The notes under the pieces: model-generated
Database searches by the model: none
Told to the model about the DNA's origin: nothing
The model's input: only the letters and a program-made list of their open reading frames with translations
Shown here: piece after piece, positions 8,191 through 15,121 of the stretch
Numbering within the stretch: the stretch's first letter is position 1
How the letters are laid out: every line of letters begins with the position of its first letter
Program-made: the position numbers and the translations under genes
Origin: a virus
Length of the DNA stretch: 64,000 nt
Virus record (IMG/VR): IMGVR_UViG_3300044653_000098
Location: 1 to 64,000 of that record
Direction: 5' to 3' (one strand)

Positions 8191-8996
8191 TGACCAAGCA
8201 GGTGAGCGGCATCCGCCGCTCCCGCCACAAGACGGACGAGGTCGACGGCAAGCCGGTGACGGTCGAGTACCTGATCGAGGCCGAGCCGCCGCTGGTCCCG
8301 GAGAAGGTGGCTCTGGGCCACACTGTGCGCGTGGGCCAGGGCTCGGTCGACCGCTGGAAGGCCCGCCCGGTCAAGGGCAAGGCCGGGGAGCCGAGGGACA
8401 ACCACACCCTGGCCGTGCACGAGCTGATCGAGGCTTACCGCGTGGCTGGCGGGGAGATTGCCGCGGTGGACGCCCCGGCGGAGAAGCCGGCCAAGGCCCC
8501 CAAGCCCGCCAAGCCGGCCACAGAGACCAAGGCCAGGGGCCGCCGGGCTAAGCCCGCCAAGGACAAGCCGGAGGAACCGGCCCCCGAGGCGAAGCCTGAG
8601 CCTAAGTCCAAGAGCCGCCGCCGGGCCAAGCCCGTTACGGTGGCCACGGACCCTACCCCCGGCGAGCCGACGGAAGCGACGGCTTCTGGAGAGGCCGCCC
8701 CCTCAGCAGGCACCGCTGAGCCGCAGCTGCCGCAGACCGAGATGATCCCGGTCGGGGCCGAGCACGCTGCGGCGCTCGATGTGAACAGCCCTGGGGTGGC
8801 AGCGGATCCCCAGTTCGCTGACGAGGCTGCGCTGGAGGATGCCGTCCTGGCCGACCCGGAAGCGGCCGCTGCCGTGGGCGATCCCGAGGGCTGGGGTGAC
8901 GGTTATCCCGAAGGCAAGCACCGCGCTCCTGCGGCCGCCAACCCGTTCGAGCCCGACCCGGACAGCCCGTTCTCCAACACGGGATTCGTCCGCTGA
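8184..8996 (+). CDS. Unknown protein with long Ala/Lys/Pro disordered region
   Basis: A 270-residue protein. Residues 1-90 look folded (SGIRRSRHKTDEVDGKPVTV, LGHTVRVGQGSVDRWKARPV). About 95-165 is a histone-H1-like low-complexity stretch of repeated KPAK/PAKP units, and the remainder is acidic and Pro rich, ending SNTGFVR. GGAGGC lies 8 bases before ATG 8184, and ATG 8190 is an alternative start. The Lys-rich arm could bind DNA or bridge virion parts. It ends the first transcription unit, 20 bases before a strong terminator. Confidence 0.65.
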   Translation: MVMTKQVSGIRRSRHKTDEVDGKPVTVEYLIEAEPPLVPEKVALGHTVRVGQGSVDRWKARPVKGKAGEPRDNHTLAVHELIEAYRVAGGEIAAVDAPAEKPAKAPKPAKPATETKARGRRAKPAKDKPEEPAPEAKPEPKSKSRRRAKPVTVATDPTPGEPTEATASGEAAPSAGTAEPQLPQTEMIPVGAEHAAALDVNSPGVAADPQFADEAALEDAVLADPEAAAAVGDPEGWGDGYPEGKHRAPAAANPFEPDPDSPFSNTGFVR

Positions 8997-9015
8997 CCTG
9001 AGCCTCAACCCAGAC

Positions 9016-9050
9016 AAGCCCGGCTCCCGCTCTCCTGGGGCCGGGCTTTC
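9016..9050 (+). terminator. Rho-independent terminator of the neck/decoration operon
   Basis: A perfect 9-bp GC-rich stem AAGCCCGGC/GCCGGGCTT (9016-9024 with 9040-9048) is followed by T-rich bases. It lies just after the 8996 stop and just before promoter copy 1, cleanly separating two transcription units. Confidence 0.85.
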
Positions 9051-9062
9051 TGCTGCTTCGGG

Positions 9063-9092
9063 TTGACACGTGTCTACCAACTCCGTTACCGT
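9063..9092 (+). promoter_or_regulatory. Operator-embedded promoter, copy 1 (opens accessory operon)
   Basis: TTGACA (9063-9068) is the -35 box and overlaps the palindrome GACACGTGTC (9065-9074). The best -10 is TACCGT at 9087-9092 (18-bp spacer). The first start codon, 9133, has a normal GGAGG site. This is one of 12 exact copies of TTGACACGTGTCTAC and the only one far from the right-hand region. Confidence 0.8.
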
Positions 9093-9132
9093 GGAGACGT
9101 TCATCAAATAAAGGAATCAGGAGGAACGCCAT

Positions 9133-9303
9133 ATGGGCTGTAAGCAGACCGGGGACCATGTATCGGGTGTCCCGGTGGGTGTTCGGGAATCGCCGGAAGA
9201 GCCGCGCTTCGCGATCTGCCTGGGGTGCGGGGGGATCTTGATTGCTTACCCCGGAACCGGGCAGGCCGGAGTGCTGGCGGGAGCAGGAGCCAGCCATGCC
9301 TAA
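9133..9303 (+). CDS. 56-aa CxxC protein, first gene after promoter copy 1
   Basis: The ATG at 9133 is preceded by AGGAGGAACGCCAT. The peptide begins MGCKQTGDHVSG and contains ICLGCGGILIAY, a zinc-ribbon-like C-x2-C, plus an early Cys. It overlaps the next gene (start 9296) by 8 bases, indicating coupled translation. It may be a small regulator or a partner of the Topo mini-A-like protein. Function unknown. Confidence 0.6.
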   Translation: MGCKQTGDHVSGVPVGVRESPEEPRFAICLGCGGILIAYPGTGQAGVLAGAGASHA

Positions 9304-10228
9304 GATCCTCTACGTCGACCGCAACTTCTCGGCCGAGTCCCTGGAGGTCATCGACCGTGCGGACGCGCTGTGCGCGGACTACGCCGCCCAGGGCTACAAC
9401 CTGACGCTGCGGCAGCTGTACTACCAGTTCGTCAGCCGCGCGTGGATCCCCAACAGCCAGCAGTCCTACAAGCGCCTCGGCTCGATCGTGAACGATGCGC
9501 GCTTGGCAGGGCTGATCGACTGGGACCACATCACCGACCGGACCCGGAACCTGGAGAGTCTGGCCGCCTGGGGCAGCCCGAGCGACATCATCGACGCGGT
9601 CGCCGCGCAGTACCGGACGCGCCGCTGGGCTGACCAGCCGAACTACGTTGAGGTCTGGGTGGAGAAGGAAGCCCTGGCCGACGTCGTGTCCCGGCCTGCC
9701 GACAGGTGGCAGGTGCCGTACTTCTCCTGCCGCGGGTACGTCTCGCAGTCCGAGATGTGGGGCGCCGCACAGCGCATCCTGAATGCGGAGAAGCGCGGCA
9801 AGCGCGCCATCATCATTCACCTTGGTGACCACGACCCGTCCGGGATCGACATGACCCGCGACATCCGCGACCGGCTGGAGATCTTCGGTACCGGAGTCCG
9901 GGTCCGGCGCATCGCGCTGACCATGGATCAGGTGCAGCAGTACGACCCGCCGCCGAACCCGGCCAAGCTCACTGATGCGCGGGCTGAGGGCTACATCGCC
10001 ACCTACGGTGACGAGTCCTGGGAGCTGGACGCGCTCGACCCCGCCACGCTGGACACCCTGATCGAGGATGAGATCCTGAGCTGGCTGGACCGGCGGCGCT
10101 GGGATGCGGCCACGGAGCAGATGGAAGAGGAGCGGCGCTCGCTGACCGCGGCCTCGGAGAACTGGCCGGACCTCGTCACCGAGATGCGCAGCCTGGGCTG
10201 GCTGGAAGACGGGGACGGCGGTGAGTGA
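9296..10228 (+). CDS. Topo mini-A-like protein (Spo11/Topo VI A-subunit family, Toprim)
   Basis: A 310-residue protein starting at ATG 9296. It shows the two domains of type IIB topoisomerase A subunits. Residues 37-44 are TLRQLYYQ, the 5Y-CAP winged-helix motif with tandem tyrosines 42/43 as candidates for the DNA-cleaving residue. The Toprim fold has VEKEAL at 122-127 (catalytic Glu) and LGDHDPSGIDM around 176-186 (the D-x-D). Topo VI A is about 370 aa, and short stand-alone forms in mobile elements have been named Topo mini-A. No B-subunit (GHKL ATPase) gene is seen nearby. It may cut DNA for recombination or relax DNA during replication. The longer frame from 9242 lacks a good start. Confidence 0.8.
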   Translation: MPKILYVDRNFSAESLEVIDRADALCADYAAQGYNLTLRQLYYQFVSRAWIPNSQQSYKRLGSIVNDARLAGLIDWDHITDRTRNLESLAAWGSPSDIIDAVAAQYRTRRWADQPNYVEVWVEKEALADVVSRPADRWQVPYFSCRGYVSQSEMWGAAQRILNAEKRGKRAIIIHLGDHDPSGIDMTRDIRDRLEIFGTGVRVRRIALTMDQVQQYDPPPNPAKLTDARAEGYIATYGDESWELDALDPATLDTLIEDEILSWLDRRRWDAATEQMEEERRSLTAASENWPDLVTEMRSLGWLEDGDGGE

Positions 10229-10442
10229 GCTTCCTGCGGTCGCTCAGCTGAGCGGTGGCGACTGGCGCGACCTCGCCACGGTGTTCGATGCCGGGGCAAA
10301 GACCATCGGTGCCTACAGCATGAACATCCCCGCCCAGCAAGAGGCGGAAAAGCTGCGGGCTATGCGCGACCGCTGCATAGAGATTGCGGACGAGCGCGAC
10401 GAGGCGTGGGAGAACGCCAGGGAGGAGGACCACGGTGGATGA
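10221..10442 (+). CDS. Small helical unknown protein
   Basis: A 73-residue protein from GTG 10221, overlapping the Topo mini-A gene by 8 bases and the next gene by 8 bases. The C-terminal half is a charged helix (EAEKLRAMRDRCIEIADERDEAWENAREED), probably coiled coil. It has no recognised domain. Tight coupling suggests co-expression with the topoisomerase-like protein. Confidence 0.6.
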   Translation: MSELPAVAQLSGGDWRDLATVFDAGAKTIGAYSMNIPAQQEAEKLRAMRDRCIEIADERDEAWENAREEDHGG

Positions 10443-10809
10443 CTTCGAGCGCCGGGCCGAGGCCATAAACACGCTGGCCAATTACGGGTACATCCCGGTC
10501 GGCCCGCAGTCCCGGAACCTGACGCTCGGCCAGCTGGAGGCCATGGCCTCGGTCGTCCGTAACCCGGCCCCTCAGCCGCCCCCGGTTGTCAGCTTTGCTA
10601 TCCGGGCCGGGGTGGCGGTCAGTGCGGTCAGCTGGGTGGTCACGGTCGTGGCCCTGGTGCTGGCTGTGGGATACAGCCACCGGACGGCCTCGTTCGCCTG
10701 GGAAGCCGTGCAGTGCGGGCGCATCCACCCGTACGGCTCCTCGGCCCAGTACCAGTGCTGGGAGAGGCAGATCAGGCAGGGTGCGCCACGATTCTGGGAG
10801 GTGCCGTGA
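10435..10809 (+). CDS. Single-pass membrane protein
   Basis: A 124-residue protein from GTG 10435 (VDDFERRAEAIN). A Pro-rich linker leads to one strong transmembrane segment at about 55-80 (AVSAVSWVVTVVALVLAVGY). The C-terminal part holds two Cys (VQCGRIHP, YQCWERQ), plausibly an extracytoplasmic disulphide. Part of the overlapping operon; function unknown. Confidence 0.65.
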   Translation: MDDFERRAEAINTLANYGYIPVGPQSRNLTLGQLEAMASVVRNPAPQPPPVVSFAIRAGVAVSAVSWVVTVVALVLAVGYSHRTASFAWEAVQCGRIHPYGSSAQYQCWERQIRQGAPRFWEVP

Positions 10810-10967
10810 GCGCCGACGTCAGCGAAGAGCTGCAGTTCTGCAGCGACCCGGAGTGCAAGGGCCATGCCCCGGCTCAGCACCCGCAGGAGAAAGTGATCAC
10901 CTGGAGGTCGGTGCCGCCGGCCGACTTCCTGGAGAAGAACGCCGGGGTGACCTACCGTGATAACTGA
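10806..10967 (+). CDS. 53-aa Cys/His protein
   Basis: GTG 10806 overlaps the previous stop (GTGA). The peptide contains FCSDPECKGHAPAQH, a compact C-x4-C-x2-H...H metal-binding pattern. It overlaps the NADAR gene start by 11 bases and so is likely co-translated with it. Function unknown. Confidence 0.55.
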   Translation: MSADVSEELQFCSDPECKGHAPAQHPQEKVITWRSVPPADFLEKNAGVTYRDN

Positions 10968-11469
10968 GTTCCAGGGCCAGTACCGGTTCCTGTCCAACTT
11001 CTGGGAGCAGCCGGTCTTCTACCAGCACCCGGACATGCAGAGCGCGATCTGGTGGCCGTCGGCGGAGCACGCCTTCCAGGCGTCCAAGACGCGGGAGCCT
11101 GCTGAGGCTGCATTCGTCGGCCGGGCAAGTTCCCCTCGCCTGGCCAAGCGGCTCGGGCGTGCGGCTACCTGCCGTCCCGACTGGGAGCAGGTGAAAAAGC
11201 GCGTGATGTTCAGCGTGCTCGTCGCCAAGTTTGCCCGCGATCCTGGTGTGACGTCAGGATCCCTGGGTGCCCAGCTCGTGGCTACCGGTCACCAGATCCT
11301 GGTTGAGGGCAACCGGTGGGGCGACACCTACTGGGGCGCGGTTCCCGGCATTCATGCTCCTCATGCGGGCGTCGTCTCTAGTTCCTGGACCGCAGAGGAC
11401 GGGTCGCTGCTGTGGGGGCACAACTACCTAGGGCGCCTGCTCATGGCCGTCCGCGACATCCTGGAGTAA
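10957..11469 (+). CDS. NADAR superfamily (YbiA-like) protein
   Basis: A 170-residue protein with the full NADAR pattern in order: YRFLSNFW (about 9-16), WPSAEHAFQASKT (33-45), SPRLAKRLGR, DWEQVKKRVMFSVLVAKF, LVEGNRWGDTYWG and GHNYLGRLLMAVR. NADAR proteins include YbiA/RibX N-glycosidases and enzymes that remove ADP-ribose from guanine in DNA, reversing guanine-specific DarT toxins. Phage-encoded NADAR proteins can counter DarTG defence. That role is plausible here, in an accessory operon, but is inferred. Pyridine-nucleotide or riboflavin-intermediate turnover is the alternative. GTG start with an 11-base overlap upstream. Confidence 0.85.
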   Translation: MITEFQGQYRFLSNFWEQPVFYQHPDMQSAIWWPSAEHAFQASKTREPAEAAFVGRASSPRLAKRLGRAATCRPDWEQVKKRVMFSVLVAKFARDPGVTSGSLGAQLVATGHQILVEGNRWGDTYWGAVPGIHAPHAGVVSSSWTAEDGSLLWGHNYLGRLLMAVRDILE

Positions 11470-11479
11470 GGACGAAACG

Positions 11480-11779
11480 ATGCAGATAAACAAGCCCCAG
11501 CGTCCTGTACTGGTTGCTCTCGCGGCCTGCACGCGCCCCCGCGAAGAGTGGGCGACCACAGATCAGGTGATGGCGGTTCTGAGAGACGCTGATCCAGCCG
11601 CCACCACCCTGACCATGGCCGGGCTCAAGGCGAGGCTGAACTCCCTGTCCCGCAAGGGTGCCGCCGAGCGGAAGCCGGGGGCTCAGGACCCCGGTTACGT
11701 CTGGTTCCGCGTCACGCAGGCAGGCTCGGACTACCTCGCCCGCCAGCTGGTACCGAGGAGGTCAAACGATGGCCGATAG
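11480..11779 (+). CDS. Small winged-helix-like DNA-binding protein
   Basis: A 99-residue basic protein with helix-turn-helix-wing layout: TTDQVMAVLRDADPAATTLT, then MAGLKARLNSLSRKGAAERK as recognition helix, then a wing (DPGYVWFRVTQAGSDYLARQ). The pattern fits MarR/ArsR-like or phage replication-region wHTH proteins. The start has AAACGATG context. It overlaps the next gene by 11 bases. It is a candidate local regulator, though not obviously the ligand of the GACACGTGTC operator. Confidence 0.6.
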   Translation: MQINKPQRPVLVALAACTRPREEWATTDQVMAVLRDADPAATTLTMAGLKARLNSLSRKGAAERKPGAQDPGYVWFRVTQAGSDYLARQLVPRRSNDGR

Positions 11780-12023
11780 TGGAAAGCCCTCTGCTGAGGC
11801 GTATAACGCTTCGTCTGTGGCGGGGGAGAATACACACGAAGGCGCACTGCCGCACCGCCTTCTGCCAGATGGGTCTGACACCCTGTCGCAGCTGGCGGAG
11901 GCTGACCTCCGGGAGTGGTGCCCGGACGCGGGAGCGTGTCACCACTCCTGCCGGGCCTCGGCTCGCCCGCCGGACATGGACTGGGCGCTGTTCGCCCCGG
12001 AGCAGGAGGTGCCTCATGGCTGA
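11769..12023 (+). CDS. Cys/His-containing small protein
   Basis: An 84-residue protein from ATG 11769 (GGAGG, then AAACG immediately before ATG). A disordered N-terminal half precedes LREWCPDAGACHHSC, a C-x5-C-x2-H/C cluster likely to bind zinc, and a C-terminal RPPDMDWALFAPEQ. The 8-base overlap with the next gene indicates coupling. Function unknown. Confidence 0.55.
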   Translation: MADSGKPSAEAYNASSVAGENTHEGALPHRLLPDGSDTLSQLAEADLREWCPDAGACHHSCRASARPPDMDWALFAPEQEVPHG

Positions 12024-12300
12024 GGGCAAAGGCGCGCAGCTTCCGGAGCGCACCGCGGTGCCGCCGGGCTCCTACAGTCAGCTGGCGTTCCAGCTCCGCC
12101 AGGCGCGCTACTGGATGGAGCAGGCGGAGCTGACCGCGGCCCGCCCGGAGGGCGAGGTGGCGGCTGACTCCCGGCGCTCCTCTCCAGCTTTCACCGCGGT
12201 GATCCGCCGGCAGCTGGACGGCATGGCCTCGTCCGCCTCGCAGCTGCGGGACTCCCTGTGCCCCGGCGCTCATGTCCGGGAGGAGGCGCCCCGTGACTAG
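12016..12300 (+). CDS. Helical unknown protein
   Basis: A 94-residue protein starting at ATG 12016. Central helices (YSQLAFQLRQARYWMEQAEL, AVIRRQLDGMASSASQLRDSL) suggest a four-helix or coiled-coil fold. Overlaps both neighbours by 8 bases. Nothing in the sequence points to a function. Confidence 0.55.
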   Translation: MAEGKGAQLPERTAVPPGSYSQLAFQLRQARYWMEQAELTAARPEGEVAADSRRSSPAFTAVIRRQLDGMASSASQLRDSLCPGAHVREEAPRD

Positions 12301-12640
12301 CGTCCCGGACCGCTGGGATGTGCTGAAAGAGGCCATCCGCTCCGACCTCGCCAGGCTGCACGGCGTGGCGGGGGACGCTGGCGTCCACCAGGGCCGCGCC
12401 CTGACCTCGGTGCTGGCCAAGATGGAGGCGCTGGAGCCGGGCGGCGCGTGGTATGCCGATCCCCGCCCGCAGCCGCCCACGTTCGGCTTCTCCTCCGGCG
12501 GTGACCAGGATCCGCTGGAGCTGGTGATCCGGGCGGACGGCAGCCGGCTGACCATCTGGGACCTGCTGCCGGGTACCGACCCGCCGGCGTACCGCGCCCG
12601 CGGCACGTACGAGTGGGTGGAGGTAAACGATGGGAACTAG
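12293..12640 (+). CDS. Unknown small protein
   Basis: A 115-residue protein from GTG 12293 (VTSVPDRWDVLKEAI). It consists of an N-terminal helix pair followed by Gly/Pro linkers and a beta C terminus (LELVIRADGSRLTIWDLLPG, GTYEWVEV). It ends 11 bases inside the next gene. The strand pattern with the phrase SRLTIWDLL is the only distinctive element; no family is recognised. Confidence 0.55.
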   Translation: MTSVPDRWDVLKEAIRSDLARLHGVAGDAGVHQGRALTSVLAKMEALEPGGAWYADPRPQPPTFGFSSGGDQDPLELVIRADGSRLTIWDLLPGTDPPAYRARGTYEWVEVNDGN

Positions 12641-12950
12641 GCAGGCATGGCTCCGGAACTGGTTCTGGTGGCTGGTCATGGCGGCGGTCGCGGTCTATCT
12701 GGCGGAGACGCTGGGCGTCAGCTACCGCGGCCAGCTGCAGGGCGCCTATCTGGGCTTCGCGCTCGGCGCCGTGGTGATCGCGCTGACGGCCACCTGGAGC
12801 CGCAGGCGCCGCGCGGCTGTGTGCAGGGGCCGGTGGGTGGTGAAGATCTATGACCCGGCGGGTACCTGCGTGGCTGTGCACGAGACGCGGCGCGCGGCCT
12901 CGGAGGCTCAGGCGCTGGCTGCGGCCCTGGAGGCGGACCGTGACGGCTGA
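12630..12950 (+). CDS. Two-helix membrane protein
   Basis: A 106-residue protein (GGAGGT then AAACG before ATG). Two transmembrane segments, NWFWWLVMAAVAVYLAETLG and YLGFALGAVVIALTATW, are followed by a basic stop-transfer (SRRRRAA) and a cytoplasmic domain of about 45 residues (WVVKIYDPAGTCVAVHETRR). It could be an exclusion or inner-membrane accessory protein. The operon around it is rich in membrane proteins. Confidence 0.6.
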   Translation: MGTRQAWLRNWFWWLVMAAVAVYLAETLGVSYRGQLQGAYLGFALGAVVIALTATWSRRRRAAVCRGRWVVKIYDPAGTCVAVHETRRAASEAQALAAALEADRDG

Positions 12951-13605
12951 GCGGCCTGACCGCGGCATGACGTTCGCGCAGTGGGTGGAGGCCGTTCACG
13001 GCCCGCCCGGCTGGGTCAGCACCGGCCGCTCTGGCGCCCGCCCGCAGGACATGACGTTCAGTGGGTGGGCGGCAGTTCTTCCTGGCGCGACGGTGCGTGA
13101 TCTGCAGGAGCTGCGGCGCGAGGCCCGCCAGGCGACTTCGCAGATGCGTGACGCGGAGGCGGCGTCCTCGTTCGGGGAGCGGCTGGAGCCGCCGCCTCTC
13201 GCCCTGCTGCTGCAGGAGATGCGCGAACGTGACGAGGGCTGGGCAGATGAGAGCTGCCAGATGCCGCCCCCGGCCCGGGACTGGCCGGACGGGATGAAGC
13301 ACCCCCTGCCCAGCGAGCAGAGTGCCGCGCAGGTTGATGCCATGGTTTCCTGCCTGCCGCGCTCGGAGCTGGAGATCCTTCCCCGCTACCTGGACTTCGG
13401 CATCGGCCGCGCGCTCATGGTGCTGAAGGCCGGGGCCACGGCCGACTACATGGCCCGGGACTGGATCGGCCGGATCTGGTGGGACGATGCGGATGGCCGC
13501 TACGGCGTGGTGGTGCGCTGCAGCGGCGTAGCCGTTGATGTGATGTACGCCCCGTCGCTCAGTGAATTGATAGATACCGTCTGCGGCACCTACGGCTGGG
13601 ATTAA
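12940..13605 (+). CDS. Unknown 221-aa protein
   Basis: It starts at GTG 12940, overlapping the membrane gene by 11 bases. The N-terminal 45 residues contain two similar halves (MTFAQWVEAV and MTFSGWAAVL), suggesting a small internal duplication. A charged helix follows (VRDLQELRREARQATSQMRD). The C-terminal domain (IGRIWWDDADGRYGVVVRCSG) is beta-rich. No known domain is recognised. The stop lies 3 bases before the next ATG. Confidence 0.6.
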   Translation: MTAERPDRGMTFAQWVEAVHGPPGWVSTGRSGARPQDMTFSGWAAVLPGATVRDLQELRREARQATSQMRDAEAASSFGERLEPPPLALLLQEMRERDEGWADESCQMPPPARDWPDGMKHPLPSEQSAAQVDAMVSCLPRSELEILPRYLDFGIGRALMVLKAGATADYMARDWIGRIWWDDADGRYGVVVRCSGVAVDVMYAPSLSELIDTVCGTYGWD

Positions 13606-13608
13606 ACG

Positions 13609-13731
13609 ATGAGCATTGTGTCGGGCATAGAGCTGGGTCTTGGCATCGGCGCCGTGGTGCTGCTGCTGGCCATCCTCACGGTGCTGGTCCTGATCCTGGG
13701 AGAGCAGCGTGAGGGCGGGATTAAACGATGA
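13609..13731 (+). CDS. 40-aa single-pass membrane peptide
   Basis: ATG 13609 in GATTAAACGATG context. The peptide is a near-complete transmembrane helix (IELGLGIGAVVLLLAILTVL) with a short charged tail, GEQREGGIKR. Its stop overlaps the next start (ATGA), and that start repeats the same GATTAAACGATG context. The size and topology resemble small holin or exclusion peptides; function unknown. Confidence 0.5.
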   Translation: MSIVSGIELGLGIGAVVLLLAILTVLVLILGEQREGGIKR

Positions 13732-13988
13732 AGACCGTCCGGGTGCTGTGGGATTCTCCCACGCTCACCGAGCTGGCCCTGGCCACGGCCGGCGCCGCGG
13801 TGATGGGCGGGGTGTCCGGGTACGCGTTCGCCGCGGGATCGCCGGGCGTGGGGTGGGTGGCCGCGGTCTTCTCCGGCGTCGCCGCCTCGCCCTGGCTGGT
13901 GCGGGCGGTCTTCGAGCTGCGTTTCTGGCGGCGACGCCGGGGCGTAATAGCGGCAGCAGAGGAGATGACGGCCCATGGAAAGCACTGA
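13728..13988 (+). CDS. Small two-helix membrane protein
   Basis: An 86-residue protein with two hydrophobic segments (LALATAGAAVMGGVSGYAFA and GVGWVAAVFSGVAASPWLVR) and a very basic stop (RFWRRRRG). It overlaps both neighbouring genes. Together with the 12630 and 13609 products it forms a three-gene membrane cluster; no family is recognised. Confidence 0.6.
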   Translation: MKTVRVLWDSPTLTELALATAGAAVMGGVSGYAFAAGSPGVGWVAAVFSGVAASPWLVRAVFELRFWRRRRGVIAAAEEMTAHGKH

Positions 13989-14580
13989 GTTTCAGGACAT
14001 GTGGCGGCGTGCGGATGAGCGCACGCTGGCCGGCTTCGGGGATGTGCACGAGCTGGCGGTGGCGCTGAATAAGCGCAGTCAGCTGGTGGCCCACCGGGAG
14101 GGCCTGGCGTGGTGGCGGTGGATCCGCCGGCGCAAGCTGGACGACTCGGTTGCCGTGGAGACCGGCCGGGTGCTGTTCTGGGCGCCGCAGGCGGTGGCGG
14201 CCGCGCACGCGGCTGTGGCGACCGCTGACGCGGCCCGGAGGTGGGGGCGCACCGAGCTGCGCCACCCCCGCCAGCACGTCAGGGAGGCCGCTGCGGCGCT
14301 GCTGGAGGCCATCGGGCAGCCGGTGGCCGAGCCCGGCCCCGGTCAGCTCCTGAGCGATCTGGTGGCCGTCATGGGCGCCCCGGACGAGGTGAGCGCCTGG
14401 GACGATCTGGCCCGCAGGCTGAAGACCCGCCGGCCGGAGCGCTACCCGGTGCTGACCGGCACCCAGCTGCGCGCCCAGGCTCTGGTGAGCGGGGTGCGGG
14501 AGCTGGCGGTGCCCGGCCCGGTGCGCCAGCGCGGCACCAGCTGCGAGGCTGTGACGGCGGCGCAGGAGGCGGCCCGGTGA
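13975..14580 (+). CDS. Unknown Ala-rich helical protein
   Basis: A 201-residue soluble protein rich in long amphipathic helices (VHELAVALNKRSQLVAHREG, AVAAAHAAVATADAARRWG, VREAAAALLEAIG). It contains basic patches (RRRKLDD, RRLKTRRPERYP). No catalytic signature is seen. It overlaps the previous gene by 14 bases and the next by 4 (GTGA). The extreme Ala content makes homology by eye unreliable. Confidence 0.6.
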   Translation: MESTEFQDMWRRADERTLAGFGDVHELAVALNKRSQLVAHREGLAWWRWIRRRKLDDSVAVETGRVLFWAPQAVAAAHAAVATADAARRWGRTELRHPRQHVREAAAALLEAIGQPVAEPGPGQLLSDLVAVMGAPDEVSAWDDLARRLKTRRPERYPVLTGTQLRAQALVSGVRELAVPGPVRQRGTSCEAVTAAQEAAR

Positions 14581-15098
14581 GCGCGGCACTGGAGCAGCTG
14601 CGCGAGAACCTGGAGCGCACCGACCTGATGCTGGCCGAGCTGCAGGGCATGCCGCGCTCCCACTTCCGGAGCCGGTTCAGGCTCCAGCGCAGGATCGACC
14701 AGGCGCAGGAGGAGGCGCAGGTGCTGTCCACCCGGGTGGCTGACGAGCAGCGCCGCCTGATAGATGAGCTGTCGGCCGTGCCCGCCCCGGCCCGCCTGGC
14801 CCGCTCCGCTCATGAGCTGGCCCGGCTGCAGATCTCCCGGCACGGGATGGACCGCTACCCCGACGTCCCGGCTCAGCTGCTCAAGCTCATGGCCGAGCTG
14901 GGTGAGCTGGCCGAGGAGATCGCCAATCACCACCGGCCCCTGGAGGGCGTGGCGGACCGGATCCGCCGCGAGTACGCCGACGTCGGCCTGTCCTACTACG
15001 AGCTTGGCAACAAGCTGCACCTGGATGCGATCGAGTGCATGACCGAGGTCGTGGACGGGGACGGGCGGCACTTCTCAGATGATTCCGGTCAGCCTTAG
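14577..15098 (+). CDS. MazG-like nucleotide pyrophosphohydrolase domain protein
   Basis: A 173-residue protein from GTG 14577. Residues 1-70 form a coiled-coil-like N terminus (LEQLRENLERTDLMLAELQG). From about 95 the all-alpha NTP-PPase pattern appears: LLKLMAELGELAEEIANHH (the E-x2-E Mg-binding helix), then IRREYADVGLSYYELGNKLHLD (second metal helix with E-x2-D), then AIECMTEVVDGDGRHF. MazG-like enzymes hydrolyse NTPs or (p)ppGpp-type nucleotides, and phages use them for pool cleaning or stress signalling. The N-terminal extension is unusual for the family. Confidence 0.7.
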   Translation: MSAALEQLRENLERTDLMLAELQGMPRSHFRSRFRLQRRIDQAQEEAQVLSTRVADEQRRLIDELSAVPAPARLARSAHELARLQISRHGMDRYPDVPAQLLKLMAELGELAEEIANHHRPLEGVADRIRREYADVGLSYYELGNKLHLDAIECMTEVVDGDGRHFSDDSGQP

Positions 15099-15121
15099 GG
15101 CGTAACAGCAAGCGGAGGCGG

